Source of the DNA: Bacteroides congonensis
GTDB taxonomy: Bacteria > Bacteroidota > Bacteroidia > Bacteroidales > Bacteroidaceae
NCBI RefSeq assembly: GCF_900130125.1
Contig: NZ_FQXY01000010.1
Coordinates: 1,054,001-1,118,000 of the forward strand
DNA length: 64,000 bases
Direction of reading: 5' to 3'
Part shown: positions 35,146-44,166 of the stretch, one piece after another
How positions within the stretch are numbered: position 1 is the first letter of the stretch
How the letters are laid out: every line of letters begins with the position of its first letter
Notes under the pieces: model-generated
What the model was told of the DNA's origin: nothing
Seen by the model: the letters and a program-made list of their open reading frames with translations, nothing else
Databases searched by the model: none
Program-made: the position numbers and the translations under genes

Positions 35146-37302
35146 TTATTTTTCAATTAGTTCGAAGTCGAGCTGTTTCTTCTCCAGATTGGCACGTGCC
35201 ACACGGACGGTGATAGCGTCCCCCAAACTGTATATCTTGTTTTTGCGACGTCCGCGCAGGCAATAGTTCTTTTCGTCGAATTCATAATAGTCGTCGTCCA
35301 AATCGCGGACAGGTACGAGGCCTTCGCATTTATTCTCGTTCAGTTCGACGTATAGTCCCCATTCGGTGACGCCGGAGATGACGCCGTCGTAAATCTGTCC
35401 CAGTCGTTCGCTCATGAATTCCACTTGTTTGTATTTGATGGAAGCGCGCTCGGCATTGGCTGCTATTTGTTCCATGTTCGAACTGTGGTCGCAGAGGTCT
35501 TCATACTTGGCTTCGGATACGCTGCGTCCACCGTCCATGTATTTGGTTACCAGTCGATGTACCATCATGTCCGGGAATCGGCGGATGGGCGAGGTGAAAT
35601 GCGTATAGTAATCGAATGCCAGTCCGTAGTGTCCGATATTATGCGTGGAGTAACGTGCCTTCTGCATGGCGCGGATGGACACGGTTTCTATCAGGTTCTC
35701 TTCTTTCTTTCCGTGAATATCGTCCAGCAGGTGGTTGATGGATTTGGATATGTCCGTCTTTGTTCCACTTGTACGTACTTTGTAGCCGAAGCGGGCGATG
35801 AAGTGCGACAGGTTCTCCAACTTTTCGGGGTCGGGCAGGTCGTGGATACGGTAAGGAAGCACTTTGGGCTTCTTGTTCTTGGGTACACGTCCTATCTTTT
35901 CAGCCACGGTCTTGTTGGCAAGCAACATGAATTCTTCCACAAGCTTGTTGGCGTCTTTCGATTCTTTGAAATATACGCTGACGGGTTTTCCTTTCTCGTC
36001 GATTTCAAATTTCACTTCATAGCGGTCGAAGTTGATGGCTCCTGCCACGAATCGTTTCTCGCGAAGTGCTTTCGCAATGGTGTCCAGCATGAGCACTTCT
36101 TCTTTGAAGTCGCCTTCTTTGGTTTCAATAATCTGCTGCGCTTCTTCGTAGGTGAAGCGGCGGTCGGAATTGATAACTGTATGTACGACGCGTGAGTCTT
36201 TGACTTCTCCCTTTTCGGTGATGTCGAAGATGACGGAGAAAGCGAGCTTTTCTTCGTTCGGACGGAGTGAGCAGATGAAGTTACACAAACGTTCGGGAAG
36301 CATCGGGATGGTACGGTCTACGAGGTAAACGGAAGTGGCACGTTTCTCGGCTTCCTTGTCGATGATTCCGCCTTCTTTTACGTAGTGTGTCACGTCGGCG
36401 ATGTGTACGCCTACTTCCCACAGGCCGTCTTTGATGGAACGGATGGATAGCGCGTCGTCGAAGTCCTTGGCGTCTTTCGGGTCAATGGTGAAGGTTGTCA
36501 CTTTGCGGAAGTCCTCGCGTCTGGCAATCTCTTCGGCAGAGATTTCAGCAGGAATCTTGTCGGCAGCCGTCTCTACGGCCTTCGGATATACATACGGTAA
36601 GCCGAATTCTGCAAGAATAGCGTGCATCTCCGTAGTGTTTTCTCCGGCTTTGCCTAATATGTCTATGACTTGTCCGAGGGGGTTCTTTGCCTTGTCCGGC
36701 CATTCGGTTACCTTTACGATGGCCTTGTCTCCCGTCTTTCCACCTTTCAACTTCTCTTTCGGAATGAAGATGTCATTGGCAAGTGTACGGTTCTCCGTCA
36801 CCAGGAATGCATAGGACTTGGCAACTTCCAGCGTTCCGACGAATGTATCGTTGGCACGTTCCAGTATTTCGATGACTTCTCCTTCGGCTTCCCTGTTTTT
36901 CCGTTTGGCGTAGAAGGTTATCTTTACCTTGTCGTTATTCATCGCATGGGCGGAATTACGTTCGGCCACGAATATCGGGTCGCCCCCTTCTTCGGGAATG
37001 AACGAGTTCTTGCCATTGCTCTTCCGTTGGAAAGTGCCTGTCATCTCCGTTCCGTGATTGTTCAGGCGGAACTTCCCCTTTTCTATTTCACTGATATAGT
37101 CATCATCCAAAAGGTCATGTAGTATATCGACGCATAGCATTTTCTGCGGATGGGTGGTGAGATGCAATTCCGAGAAAATGAATTTCATGCTTAGAGTCTC
37201 ATTGGGTTTGGCATGGAAAAAGTCTATTAACAACGCCGCCAGCTCTTTCTTACTCATTCTCTTGCCGGCCTTTTTCTCTTTCTTTTCTTTCTTTTTCGCC
37301 AT
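35146..37302 (-). CDS. rnr: Ribonuclease R
   Basis: A 718-residue processive 3'-to-5' exoribonuclease. A very Lys-rich start (MAKKKEKKEKKAGKRMSKKE) leads into a winged-helix-like region, cold-shock-type OB domains (GTFQRKSNGKNSFI, FVGTLEVAKSYAFLV), the RNB catalytic domain with TIDPKDAKDFDDALS near residue 275 whose Asp residues hold magnesium, and a C-terminal S1 domain (GQIYDGVISGVTEWGLYVEL). It degrades structured RNA and takes part in rRNA/tRNA quality control. It has its own promoter and is unrelated to the flanking PULs. Confidence 0.96.
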   Translation of the reverse strand: MAKKKEKKEKKAGKRMSKKELAALLIDFFHAKPNETLSMKFIFSELHLTTHPQKMLCVDILHDLLDDDYISEIEKGKFRLNNHGTEMTGTFQRKSNGKNSFIPEEGGDPIFVAERNSAHAMNNDKVKITFYAKRKNREAEGEVIEILERANDTFVGTLEVAKSYAFLVTENRTLANDIFIPKEKLKGGKTGDKAIVKVTEWPDKAKNPLGQVIDILGKAGENTTEMHAILAEFGLPYVYPKAVETAADKIPAEISAEEIARREDFRKVTTFTIDPKDAKDFDDALSIRSIKDGLWEVGVHIADVTHYVKEGGIIDKEAEKRATSVYLVDRTIPMLPERLCNFICSLRPNEEKLAFSVIFDITEKGEVKDSRVVHTVINSDRRFTYEEAQQIIETKEGDFKEEVLMLDTIAKALREKRFVAGAINFDRYEVKFEIDEKGKPVSVYFKESKDANKLVEEFMLLANKTVAEKIGRVPKNKKPKVLPYRIHDLPDPEKLENLSHFIARFGYKVRTSGTKTDISKSINHLLDDIHGKKEENLIETVSIRAMQKARYSTHNIGHYGLAFDYYTHFTSPIRRFPDMMVHRLVTKYMDGGRSVSEAKYEDLCDHSSNMEQIAANAERASIKYKQVEFMSERLGQIYDGVISGVTEWGLYVELNENKCEGLVPVRDLDDDYYEFDEKNYCLRGRRKNKIYSLGDAITVRVARANLEKKQLDFELIEK

Positions 37303-37330
37303 AAATGTAGTCTTTTAAAATATCTAGTTA

Positions 37331-37338
37331 CAAAGATA
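37331..37338 (-). promoter_or_regulatory. rnr promoter, -7 box
   Basis: CAAAGATA reads TATCTTTG on the minus strand. A TTTC close to the -33 TTTG lies 19 bp upstream (GAAA at 37358-37361). The box is 29 bp from the rnr ATG. Confidence 0.7.
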
Positions 37339-37467
37339 GACGATTATTTTCCTTATGGAAACTTTGGGGGAAGAAAAATAATGGTGCGGGCTTGTATTTC
37401 ATGTTTGGTGACAGGGAGTTTGTTGCTTGAATTGAACTAATTGTAACTTGGAGAAGCATAGTAAGAA

Positions 37468-37502
37468 AGAAGAGTTGCTTCCATTACAGAGGCAACTCTT
37501 CT
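37468..37502 (-). terminator. Terminator of the metallopeptidase/SusCD operon
   Basis: Perfect 11-bp arms AGAAGAGTTGC (37468-37478) and GCAACTCTTCT (37492-37502). On the minus strand the stem is followed by TTCTTAC, a T-rich tail. It lies 69 bp after the stop of the last operon gene. Confidence 0.75.
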
Positions 37503-37570
37503 AAAGAAACAATTAATGCTAAATTTTATTTGTTAGAGAGAGAATTTAGCTGAGCTCGCTCGCTTTATAG

Positions 37571-39148
37571 TTATTTTCTGACGCAACGGATGGAATGACC
37601 AAAAATGAAGGTATGTACGTCGCCCGGCATACTTGTGGCCGTTGTCAAGCGATAGCTATATGCTCCTTCTTTTCCTAACCAATCTTTTTCTATTGTTGAA
37701 CTCCAGAAATAAATATCTGTACCACTTCCGGCGTCTCCTGTTGCAGAACTATAGTAACCACTGGATAGTGCGTTAAAACCGGTGATATTTGTTCCGGCTC
37801 CTTTACTCCAATATGCGGTAGAAGCTGATTTTAGTTTTGTTCCATAAGGGGTACCGATATAATTTTGTAGTTTTGTCCATTCGGCTTTTGACGGAACAAT
37901 CCATCCTTCGGGTGCCAAACCTGCCTCATTGAATATGGCATAGCCATTATAATAAGCTCCATGTGTAAGGAAAGTTTGTGTATCAGAGAATGGAGTACGG
38001 TATGCACCTGTTGTATTAGCATTCCATTCTGTCTTGTCTGTAACACGCGGAATCTCAGTCCCATCTAAATAGGTTTGTGCTTTCAAATTCTCTGCCATCC
38101 AATATTGTGTGCCAATCTTTACTATTTTATAATTGAATTTAGTGTCATTAGGTCGGGTGTCAGTTAATAAATCTGCTTCCACAATTGTTGTAATTGGAGA
38201 GCTTGCTGTAGTAGTTGCAGAGAATACTCCGTCTGCCAGATAGATTTTGGATAGGGCAGATTCGGTTCCTTCAGTATAGGTACATGTGTTAGTTTCTACA
38301 TCCCAAACAATTGAACCACCATCAGGAATAGTAACTCCTTTGGTTAGGTCGGTTTTTCCTTCCGTTGTCATAGGATAAATTACAACCATTTGTTTGTCAA
38401 TAGAAGCTGATGCTATTCTGATATATTCCCGACAAACCTCTGCTACTTTTACATTCTGATACATTACTTTCTGTACATCACCTGTCGAGAAATCAGAAGG
38501 TATTTCAATAGCATATACCGGAGCTGCCCCCTGTTGTGTGACTTCAAATGTTTTTGGAGTGAGAGAAGCATCTTCTCCATAAGTTACTGTAACAGTTGTT
38601 TTACGTTCTGCATTGACTGTATATGCTTCTGCTGAAACAGTCAGTTTGTCTCCCTCTTGTGATAAGATACACCAAGTATCACCGTCGGGACGGCTGGCAC
38701 TCCAGACACCGGTGTTTGTAGTAACTGTCAATTCAATAGCAGTTCCGGCTGCATCCAAATGTACAGGTGTTCCTGTAATTTCCAAAGAAGGAGCTGCCGC
38801 CTTTTGTGTCACGGTAATTTCTTGCGTTTTAGCATTGGAACCAACTCCGGCAGTAACTGTAACCATTGTTGAACGAGGGGTTATTGTTTCATTGGCAGAT
38901 GCGCTGATCTTTAATGCATTGCCATTTGTCTTTAGTGTGCACCAACTATCCAACTCAGGACGTGTAGCACTCCATTCTGATTGGTTGGTGGTAATTTCAA
39001 TGGACTCTTCTCCGCCGATAGCCGGGATTGTGACAGAATTGGAAGATACTGTCATTGCGGGTGCGTCATCATCTTTATCATCACAACCTGTGATGACACA
39101 AAGTGCCAGTAAAGCACTGAAGAAAAAAAATGTATACTTCTTTGTCAT
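37571..39148 (-). CDS. BACON- and FISUMP-domain surface lipoprotein
   Basis: A 525-residue lipoprotein (lipobox VITGC near residue 22). Two BACON-type Ig-like domains follow one another at about residues 33-118 and 122-210; each has the W-S-A-(S/T)-R-P pattern (EWSATRPELDSWCTL, VWSASRPDGDTWCIL) and ends with an ITVTQ or FEVTQ strand. A middle region of unknown type follows. The last 180 residues match the Fibrobacter succinogenes major paralogous domain (FISUMP): IGTQYWMAENLK, GAYYN, APEGWIVPSKAEW, FWSST and HSIRCVRK. Such modules bind targets at the cell surface; no catalytic residues are evident. It is the last gene of the operon. Confidence 0.88.
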   Translation of the reverse strand: MTKKYTFFFFSALLALCVITGCDDKDDDAPAMTVSSNSVTIPAIGGEESIEITTNQSEWSATRPELDSWCTLKTNGNALKISASANETITPRSTMVTVTAGVGSNAKTQEITVTQKAAAPSLEITGTPVHLDAAGTAIELTVTTNTGVWSASRPDGDTWCILSQEGDKLTVSAEAYTVNAERKTTVTVTYGEDASLTPKTFEVTQQGAAPVYAIEIPSDFSTGDVQKVMYQNVKVAEVCREYIRIASASIDKQMVVIYPMTTEGKTDLTKGVTIPDGGSIVWDVETNTCTYTEGTESALSKIYLADGVFSATTTASSPITTIVEADLLTDTRPNDTKFNYKIVKIGTQYWMAENLKAQTYLDGTEIPRVTDKTEWNANTTGAYRTPFSDTQTFLTHGAYYNGYAIFNEAGLAPEGWIVPSKAEWTKLQNYIGTPYGTKLKSASTAYWSKGAGTNITGFNALSSGYYSSATGDAGSGTDIYFWSSTIEKDWLGKEGAYSYRLTTATSMPGDVHTFIFGHSIRCVRK

Positions 39149-39207
39149 AATGTAAATTATTAAAAGATTAATATTAGTCGTTTATTTCTATTGTTTCTTT
39201 TTGGGCA

Positions 39208-40263
39208 TTAGAAGAAGAAACAGTTACTTAAAATTCTTATATTACCTTGGAAGGAGTTGAGGCTAGGTTCGCCGAGGAAACCGGCAAACGATATTTTGGT
39301 CGCTACTCCACCGGGAACACCGCCGTTATCTGCAAATGCAAGTACAAAAGATCCGTCGGATAAAAGGACAGGAATTAATCCTATGCTGTTATCTGCTGTG
39401 AACAGAGGAAGCCCCATGCCATCGACGATACAGAAATATACGCTTAATGGCAAACCGGATGAAACGTTACTACCCACGAATTGCCCGGCTGCTACATTGA
39501 ACATATTGTTTTGATATGTAGCTTGTATCTTATAATCATAGGCACTGGTCTTATAAAGGCCGGAAATAGTATATATTCCGTTTTCGTCCGGAGCTGAAAT
39601 TGAAACTTCAGGTAAGCTGTACTGCTTTCCTTGGTTGACATACGTCCCTTTCCAATCGCCTACAAAATTTTCAGCGTCATATTGCATTATCTGATAGGTT
39701 AGCGTACGCTTTCCTGCTGTCACTGTAACGTCACTGCCACGTGCTTTTCCTGTTTTGTTTTCACTGACAACAAAGCTACCACCTTTGCCATCTGCTGAAG
39801 GGGAGAATGACAACCAATCCTTATTTTCCTCGGGGATTGACACTTGTATGGGAAATGAGCTTGACAGCTTTATGGGTAAAACCGCCGCTTCGTTATCCGT
39901 ACTTTGTATTTGTTCGGATTTGTTGTAGATTAATATGGCACCTTCCTGAATAAGGGTGACTTCCCTGCTTTGGTCGCCATTGGTAATAATGATCTGTGCC
40001 GAACGGCCCGGATAATCTTTATTTTCCTGAACGGAGAGTCTTACGATTTCCGTGGTAACTTCTATAACTTTGCACCATTCTGCATCCGTCGTGGCCTTGA
40101 CTTCCCCGACAGCTTGTATCTGTACACTTGCTTCTCCACCGATTGCCTTTAGATTGGTGTCTGTCTTAATGATAGACAATGCCGGAATGGCGGTATCATC
40201 GTCATGACAACTGATAACGGCGAAGCAGAGGATGAATAGGAATATGTTAATTGCTTTCTTCAT
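39208..40263 (-). CDS. BACON-domain lipoprotein
   Basis: A 351-residue lipoprotein with lipobox VISC near residue 19. Two BACON-like beta-sandwich domains occupy roughly residues 28-108 (ATTDAEWCKV, REVTLIQEG) and 112-195 (SIPEENKDWLSFSP, TYQIMQYDA). The C-terminal 150 residues form another beta-rich domain (VGDWKGTYVNQGKQY, GIYTISGLYKT) that resembles ligand-binding barrels of the lipocalin/DUF type but is not identified. BACON domains are associated with binding glycoproteins or mucin-like ligands. It lies between the DUF4302-like and FISUMP lipoprotein genes. Confidence 0.82.
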   Translation of the reverse strand: MKKAINIFLFILCFAVISCHDDDTAIPALSIIKTDTNLKAIGGEASVQIQAVGEVKATTDAEWCKVIEVTTEIVRLSVQENKDYPGRSAQIIITNGDQSREVTLIQEGAILIYNKSEQIQSTDNEAAVLPIKLSSSFPIQVSIPEENKDWLSFSPSADGKGGSFVVSENKTGKARGSDVTVTAGKRTLTYQIMQYDAENFVGDWKGTYVNQGKQYSLPEVSISAPDENGIYTISGLYKTSAYDYKIQATYQNNMFNVAAGQFVGSNVSSGLPLSVYFCIVDGMGLPLFTADNSIGLIPVLLSDGSFVLAFADNGGVPGGVATKISFAGFLGEPSLNSFQGNIRILSNCFFF

Positions 40264-40294
40264 ATTTTATCTGTCTGTTTACTTTAACTTTATT

Positions 40295-41656
40295 TCAATA
40301 AGGCATTAGTTTGATAGAATCCATCCAACTTAAATATCCGAGATATGTGCTGCCGGAGAATTTGTCGGAGTTATAAGCTGTCAGGACAAAAGAGGTGGCC
40401 GGCTCTCCTACTAATGAACTGAAGAGTGTGCCATATTCAACAAAGGACAAGATGCCGTCGTCCGATGTTTCTGAAACCAAACCATAGTCATAGCCTACAT
40501 AAGATGCGATATAACCGAAATCTGCTCCCAGATGTGCCGGTATTGCATAAGCCTCGTTGTTCCCCAGGATATATGTTCCGTAAAATTGGCCGGTTCCTGT
40601 GATATCACCTGCTTTTTGAGGTTTGAGGGCTAGTCTGCCCATCGCTTTTTCATAAGTAACTATGATGTCTGCTTCCAGGTCAGAACCTATCATTATATAG
40701 CTTTCCTGGTCTACCTGCTGTTTGAGCTGTACTATGAAAGGCATGGCATCTACAAATTCAAAGTTACCTGCGTCGTCTACTTCCAGTGTTTTGTAGTAGA
40801 AATAGTAAAAACCGGTGTAATCTTCATATTTCTTGTATCCTTCGGGATAAACTCCTTCGATACTGACATGTTCGGCTCCTGTATCTGTACAGGTAAAAGC
40901 CATTCTGGTTTTATTCCATTTGAAATTTTGTAATGCTTTTCCGCCGATTGTTATCGGTTGGCGAAAGTGAAACCCTTCCGGAGTGTAAACAAACGGTGCT
41001 TCCTGATATTCTGCCTGGGTAGAAATGCCGAAAACCCGTGAGTAGCGTTCCATTTCTCCCACTTTTTCTCCACCTGCTTTCAAGATATAAGTATTTAGAA
41101 AAGCTTCGTTGGCAATTTTGTTGAGGTTGTTGATATATGTATTCCAGTCGGTGTCCGCCGGCAGGGGAGTCATAACCATTTTATTTTGGAACTTCTTGCC
41201 TTGCAGTATGATTTCATTCTCGGAAGCACTCATGATTGCGAATTCATAATCACCTTGAAAATTACTGTTCTGCTTTAAAATAGGTTCGGAGAAACAGTGT
41301 ATCAATTCATTGAAGGTGTCAAATGTCAATAGGGTGCTTTGCTCGGATACCACTTTGTAGAGTGAGGTGGTTTCGACTCCGGGTTTTGTATTGATAGAAC
41401 CGGTTTCGGACATGATTCTTACATTCTTCCCGTCAAATCGGCAAAGTAGTGTAATTCCGCCCATTGAGTAGTTCTTCCCGGCATAATATTCCAACCTCCA
41501 ACCATTGGGGGCATTTTTTAATAATTCACTGCATCGTTCTACGTCTCCGGTAGCCCGGTTGGCAGAGGAATCATCAAAATAATTGTCTTCTTGATATAGA
41601 CATGACTGTAAGCTGATGCATAAGGAAGCTAACAGGAAATATAATATTTTCTTCAT
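40295..41656 (-). CDS. DUF4302-family lipoprotein
   Basis: A 453-residue lipoprotein with lipobox LQSC near residue 19. The opening FDDSSANRATGDVERCSELL, then APNGWRLEYYAG with a LLCRFDGKNVRI strand, resembles DUF4302, a family nearly always encoded next to SusCD and a zinc metallopeptidase in Bacteroidetes. I choose the ATG at 41656 (MKKILYFLL); an in-frame ATG at 41668 directly abuts the previous stop codon and adds four residues. Function is unknown; surface ligand binding in cooperation with the neighbours is inferred. Confidence 0.8.
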   Translation of the reverse strand: MKKILYFLLASLCISLQSCLYQEDNYFDDSSANRATGDVERCSELLKNAPNGWRLEYYAGKNYSMGGITLLCRFDGKNVRIMSETGSINTKPGVETTSLYKVVSEQSTLLTFDTFNELIHCFSEPILKQNSNFQGDYEFAIMSASENEIILQGKKFQNKMVMTPLPADTDWNTYINNLNKIANEAFLNTYILKAGGEKVGEMERYSRVFGISTQAEYQEAPFVYTPEGFHFRQPITIGGKALQNFKWNKTRMAFTCTDTGAEHVSIEGVYPEGYKKYEDYTGFYYFYYKTLEVDDAGNFEFVDAMPFIVQLKQQVDQESYIMIGSDLEADIIVTYEKAMGRLALKPQKAGDITGTGQFYGTYILGNNEAYAIPAHLGADFGYIASYVGYDYGLVSETSDDGILSFVEYGTLFSSLVGEPATSFVLTAYNSDKFSGSTYLGYLSWMDSIKLMPY

Positions 41657-41668
41657 AATCATAGACAT

Positions 41669-42568
41669 TTATTCAATAGTGTTTAATTCTAGTTCGGGAA
41701 TCTCTTGTTGGCGACGCAGTACGATGGCGCGTAGGTCATTAAGGTCAATTCCCCAGGTTTCAAACATATAGTTATAGACAATGGCAAATTTTTCATTGAT
41801 GATGGCAGCACCGGTTTCTCCGGCTTTAGCCAGCATGGTGCTCCAGTATGCTTCATCGTGTGTGACGTACATGGCAATGTTTTCAACAAAATCCTCGCGG
41901 GCTTCACTCATTGCATAGGCCGTAACAAATCCCTGTTTCCATGCATTGGTGTTGCCGCCATCCCGGTCTGATTCCTGATACCAGTCTGTTCCTATATATT
42001 TTCCTTCACAGATTCTTTCGAATGAAGGGTCATAGTTCCGTTTCTGGTGCAGGATATGCGCGAACTCATGATGCATGGTTTCGAAATAGTATTTGTTGAG
42101 CAGTTCTATATCAATCTCGTTTACATTAAGGTCATTGACATTGTAGAGGGTGATTTTCTTTCCTCCCTCGGCTGTGCCAAGTACCATGGTGCCGCTACTG
42201 TCGTAGGCCGGCGAGCCTATCAGGTGGAATGTTTTCGGTACATATGAACGCACGAAATTAGGACCTGCGAGTTCGGTATAGGCTTCCATCCACACGTGTT
42301 TTATAATTTTGGAAAGCATGATAGCTTTATCGTAATCGGCGGGAACCAACTTATACTTCTGATCGCTTTCTATATCTTGCATCCGATACTTAAAGTCGAT
42401 ATTATATGGATATGTATAGTTCTTGAGGAGCCACTGGTCGAATTCGTTATACTCTACCGGTTCGGTAGTAAATATGCTGTGGCCACGGTCGATTTCATCA
42501 TCGTTGTTGCAGGCTATGATACCGAAGGTTGATATACTTATCAATGTATATATAATATATTTTCTCAT
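41669..42568 (-). CDS. Putative zinc-binding metallopeptidase, lipoprotein
   Basis: A 299-residue lipoprotein (lipobox GIIAC near residue 17). The start at 42568 is preceded by AAGGAGAAAG, a clear ribosome-binding-like sequence; a longer in-frame start would spoil the signal peptide. The zinc motif HHEFAHILHQ (HExxH) sits near residue 165, and a later helix AREDFVENIAMY supplies the likely third, glutamate ligand, as in gluzincins. This matches the putative zinc-binding metallopeptidase family (Peptidase_Mx1-like) seen with SusD and DUF4302 genes. It is predicted to cleave proteins or peptides at the cell surface or in the periplasm and is the only recognisable enzyme of the operon. Confidence 0.85.
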   Translation of the reverse strand: MRKYIIYTLISISTFGIIACNNDDEIDRGHSIFTTEPVEYNEFDQWLLKNYTYPYNIDFKYRMQDIESDQKYKLVPADYDKAIMLSKIIKHVWMEAYTELAGPNFVRSYVPKTFHLIGSPAYDSSGTMVLGTAEGGKKITLYNVNDLNVNEIDIELLNKYYFETMHHEFAHILHQKRNYDPSFERICEGKYIGTDWYQESDRDGGNTNAWKQGFVTAYAMSEAREDFVENIAMYVTHDEAYWSTMLAKAGETGAAIINEKFAIVYNYMFETWGIDLNDLRAIVLRRQQEIPELELNTIE

Positions 42569-42584
42569 ATCTTTCTCCTTTCCT

Positions 42585-44138
42585 TTATTCATTGATTCTC
42601 GGGTTAGGTTGCATACCGGCCAGAATAACACTTCCAGGAATCTGTATGGCGCGGCGCAGATCGTTTGCAGGCATTTCGTCTGTTATCGTCATATAGCCGT
42701 CGCTGACTAACCGGCGATAAATGACAATGCCATAACGTTTGATGTCGGGCCAGCGAATTCCTTCATGCAGAGTGGCTATGCGGCGTATATGAAGTATACA
42801 TTGAATTATATTTTCCTGCATGCCTTTTTCGATTGTGAACTCCGGATGCAGTTCCTTTTTGGGTGTCAGTGATTTTAGCGGGCTGTAATATGGCATTTCC
42901 TCATAATATGCATTAATACTTTCCGGTGTTAATGTAGATTTGTTGTTCGTGTATGCTTTTTGCCAGGTTGTGATATCGAAGGCTGCTTGCGTATAGTTTT
43001 TCTTTAAGGCATATGCTTCGGCACGATAGAGTAATATTTCATCTGTACTGAAGATTACCGGCATATAATAGTAATAATCACTTCCTTCGTACATGCCGCT
43101 TTTACGAATGAAACTGCATTCATATCCACTGGTGGTAAATGGTTTCACATATAAGTTATTGGCATTTCCCCACAAACCTGATGATTGTGCCGTTTCATTG
43201 CTGGCTATTAGTTTGTTGTGCATATAACGTTTTCCGGTCATGTAGTTGCTGATAAGGATTCCCCAATTGGATACTGTACTGCTGATAAGCAAGTTCGCCT
43301 TGTTGGTTGATGCAATGTAGGCATCAGGTTGTACGTTATCGTTAGCTGTCAGTTTCCCCCATGACTCCCAGTCTCTCAACTGGTTACTTGCATCGCTTCC
43401 CAATACACGGGTGGCATAATCTATTACTTTATCACAGTTGGAGAAGTCCGGCTGCATATAATAAAGATAAAAGCGTGCGGCGAAAGCATAAGCGGCTTTC
43501 TTGGTAAAGTGATATTTGGGGACGGTGTAGCTGTCGTCAGAGATTAATGGTAAGCTGGCCAACAAGTCACGTTCTATCTTTTGATATACCTCTTCCAGTG
43601 TACCACGTTTGTATTGAGGGAGTACTGTTGTTTCCACTTCTTCCATGTAAGGGATTCCCAACTCCTGACCTGCATGGGAATTATAAGCATTACAGAAAAT
43701 ATTGGCTAGCATAAAATGACTGTAAGCACGGCATATTAATGCCTCTCCTTGTTGTGGGGCTAATGATGCCGGATTGCCCCGTTGCTGAATGGCATCCAGG
43801 ACCATATTGGCTGCGGCGATAGCTGCATAGTATGTTTCCCACAGATAATTGGGGGTGTCCTGATATTCTTCTTGAGTGTCTTTCCAGTTATAACAATCTT
43901 CTTCCGCAATCTTGTAATAGGGGTATCTGGCTCCGTTATCATCTGTATTGTCGCTATAAAGCTCGAATAGGGCATTTGCCGTTGCTTGCGGGTAAGCCGA
44001 GACAAGCAGCTTTGCAATCTTCTGCTCCGTATCCAGTTCCGTACGGTTATCCGGAAGTTTGTCAAGGAAGTCGTTGCAGGAACTCATGACTATTCCGGTT
44101 ATTAGCAGCAAAGAGTAAAATATATTTTTATGTTTCAT
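42585..44138 (-). CDS. SusD/RagB-family lipoprotein
   Basis: A 517-residue outer-membrane lipoprotein with lipobox VMSSC near residue 19 from the ATG at 44138 (an in-frame ATG at 44147 adds three residues). SusD signatures: CNDFLDKLPDNRTELDTEQK, ALICRAYSHFMLANIFCNAY around residue 135, and the C-terminal HIRRIATLHEGIRWPDIKRYG. The extended N-terminal start resembles RagB-like SusD proteins. With its SusC it probably forms a lidded importer; the neighbours suggest a peptide or glycoprotein ligand rather than a plain glycan. Confidence 0.93.
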   Translation of the reverse strand: MKHKNIFYSLLLITGIVMSSCNDFLDKLPDNRTELDTEQKIAKLLVSAYPQATANALFELYSDNTDDNGARYPYYKIAEEDCYNWKDTQEEYQDTPNYLWETYYAAIAAANMVLDAIQQRGNPASLAPQQGEALICRAYSHFMLANIFCNAYNSHAGQELGIPYMEEVETTVLPQYKRGTLEEVYQKIERDLLASLPLISDDSYTVPKYHFTKKAAYAFAARFYLYYMQPDFSNCDKVIDYATRVLGSDASNQLRDWESWGKLTANDNVQPDAYIASTNKANLLISSTVSNWGILISNYMTGKRYMHNKLIASNETAQSSGLWGNANNLYVKPFTTSGYECSFIRKSGMYEGSDYYYYMPVIFSTDEILLYRAEAYALKKNYTQAAFDITTWQKAYTNNKSTLTPESINAYYEEMPYYSPLKSLTPKKELHPEFTIEKGMQENIIQCILHIRRIATLHEGIRWPDIKRYGIVIYRRLVSDGYMTITDEMPANDLRRAIQIPGSVILAGMQPNPRINE

Positions 44139-44166
44139 ATTGATCATGTTTATCTGTATATAATAA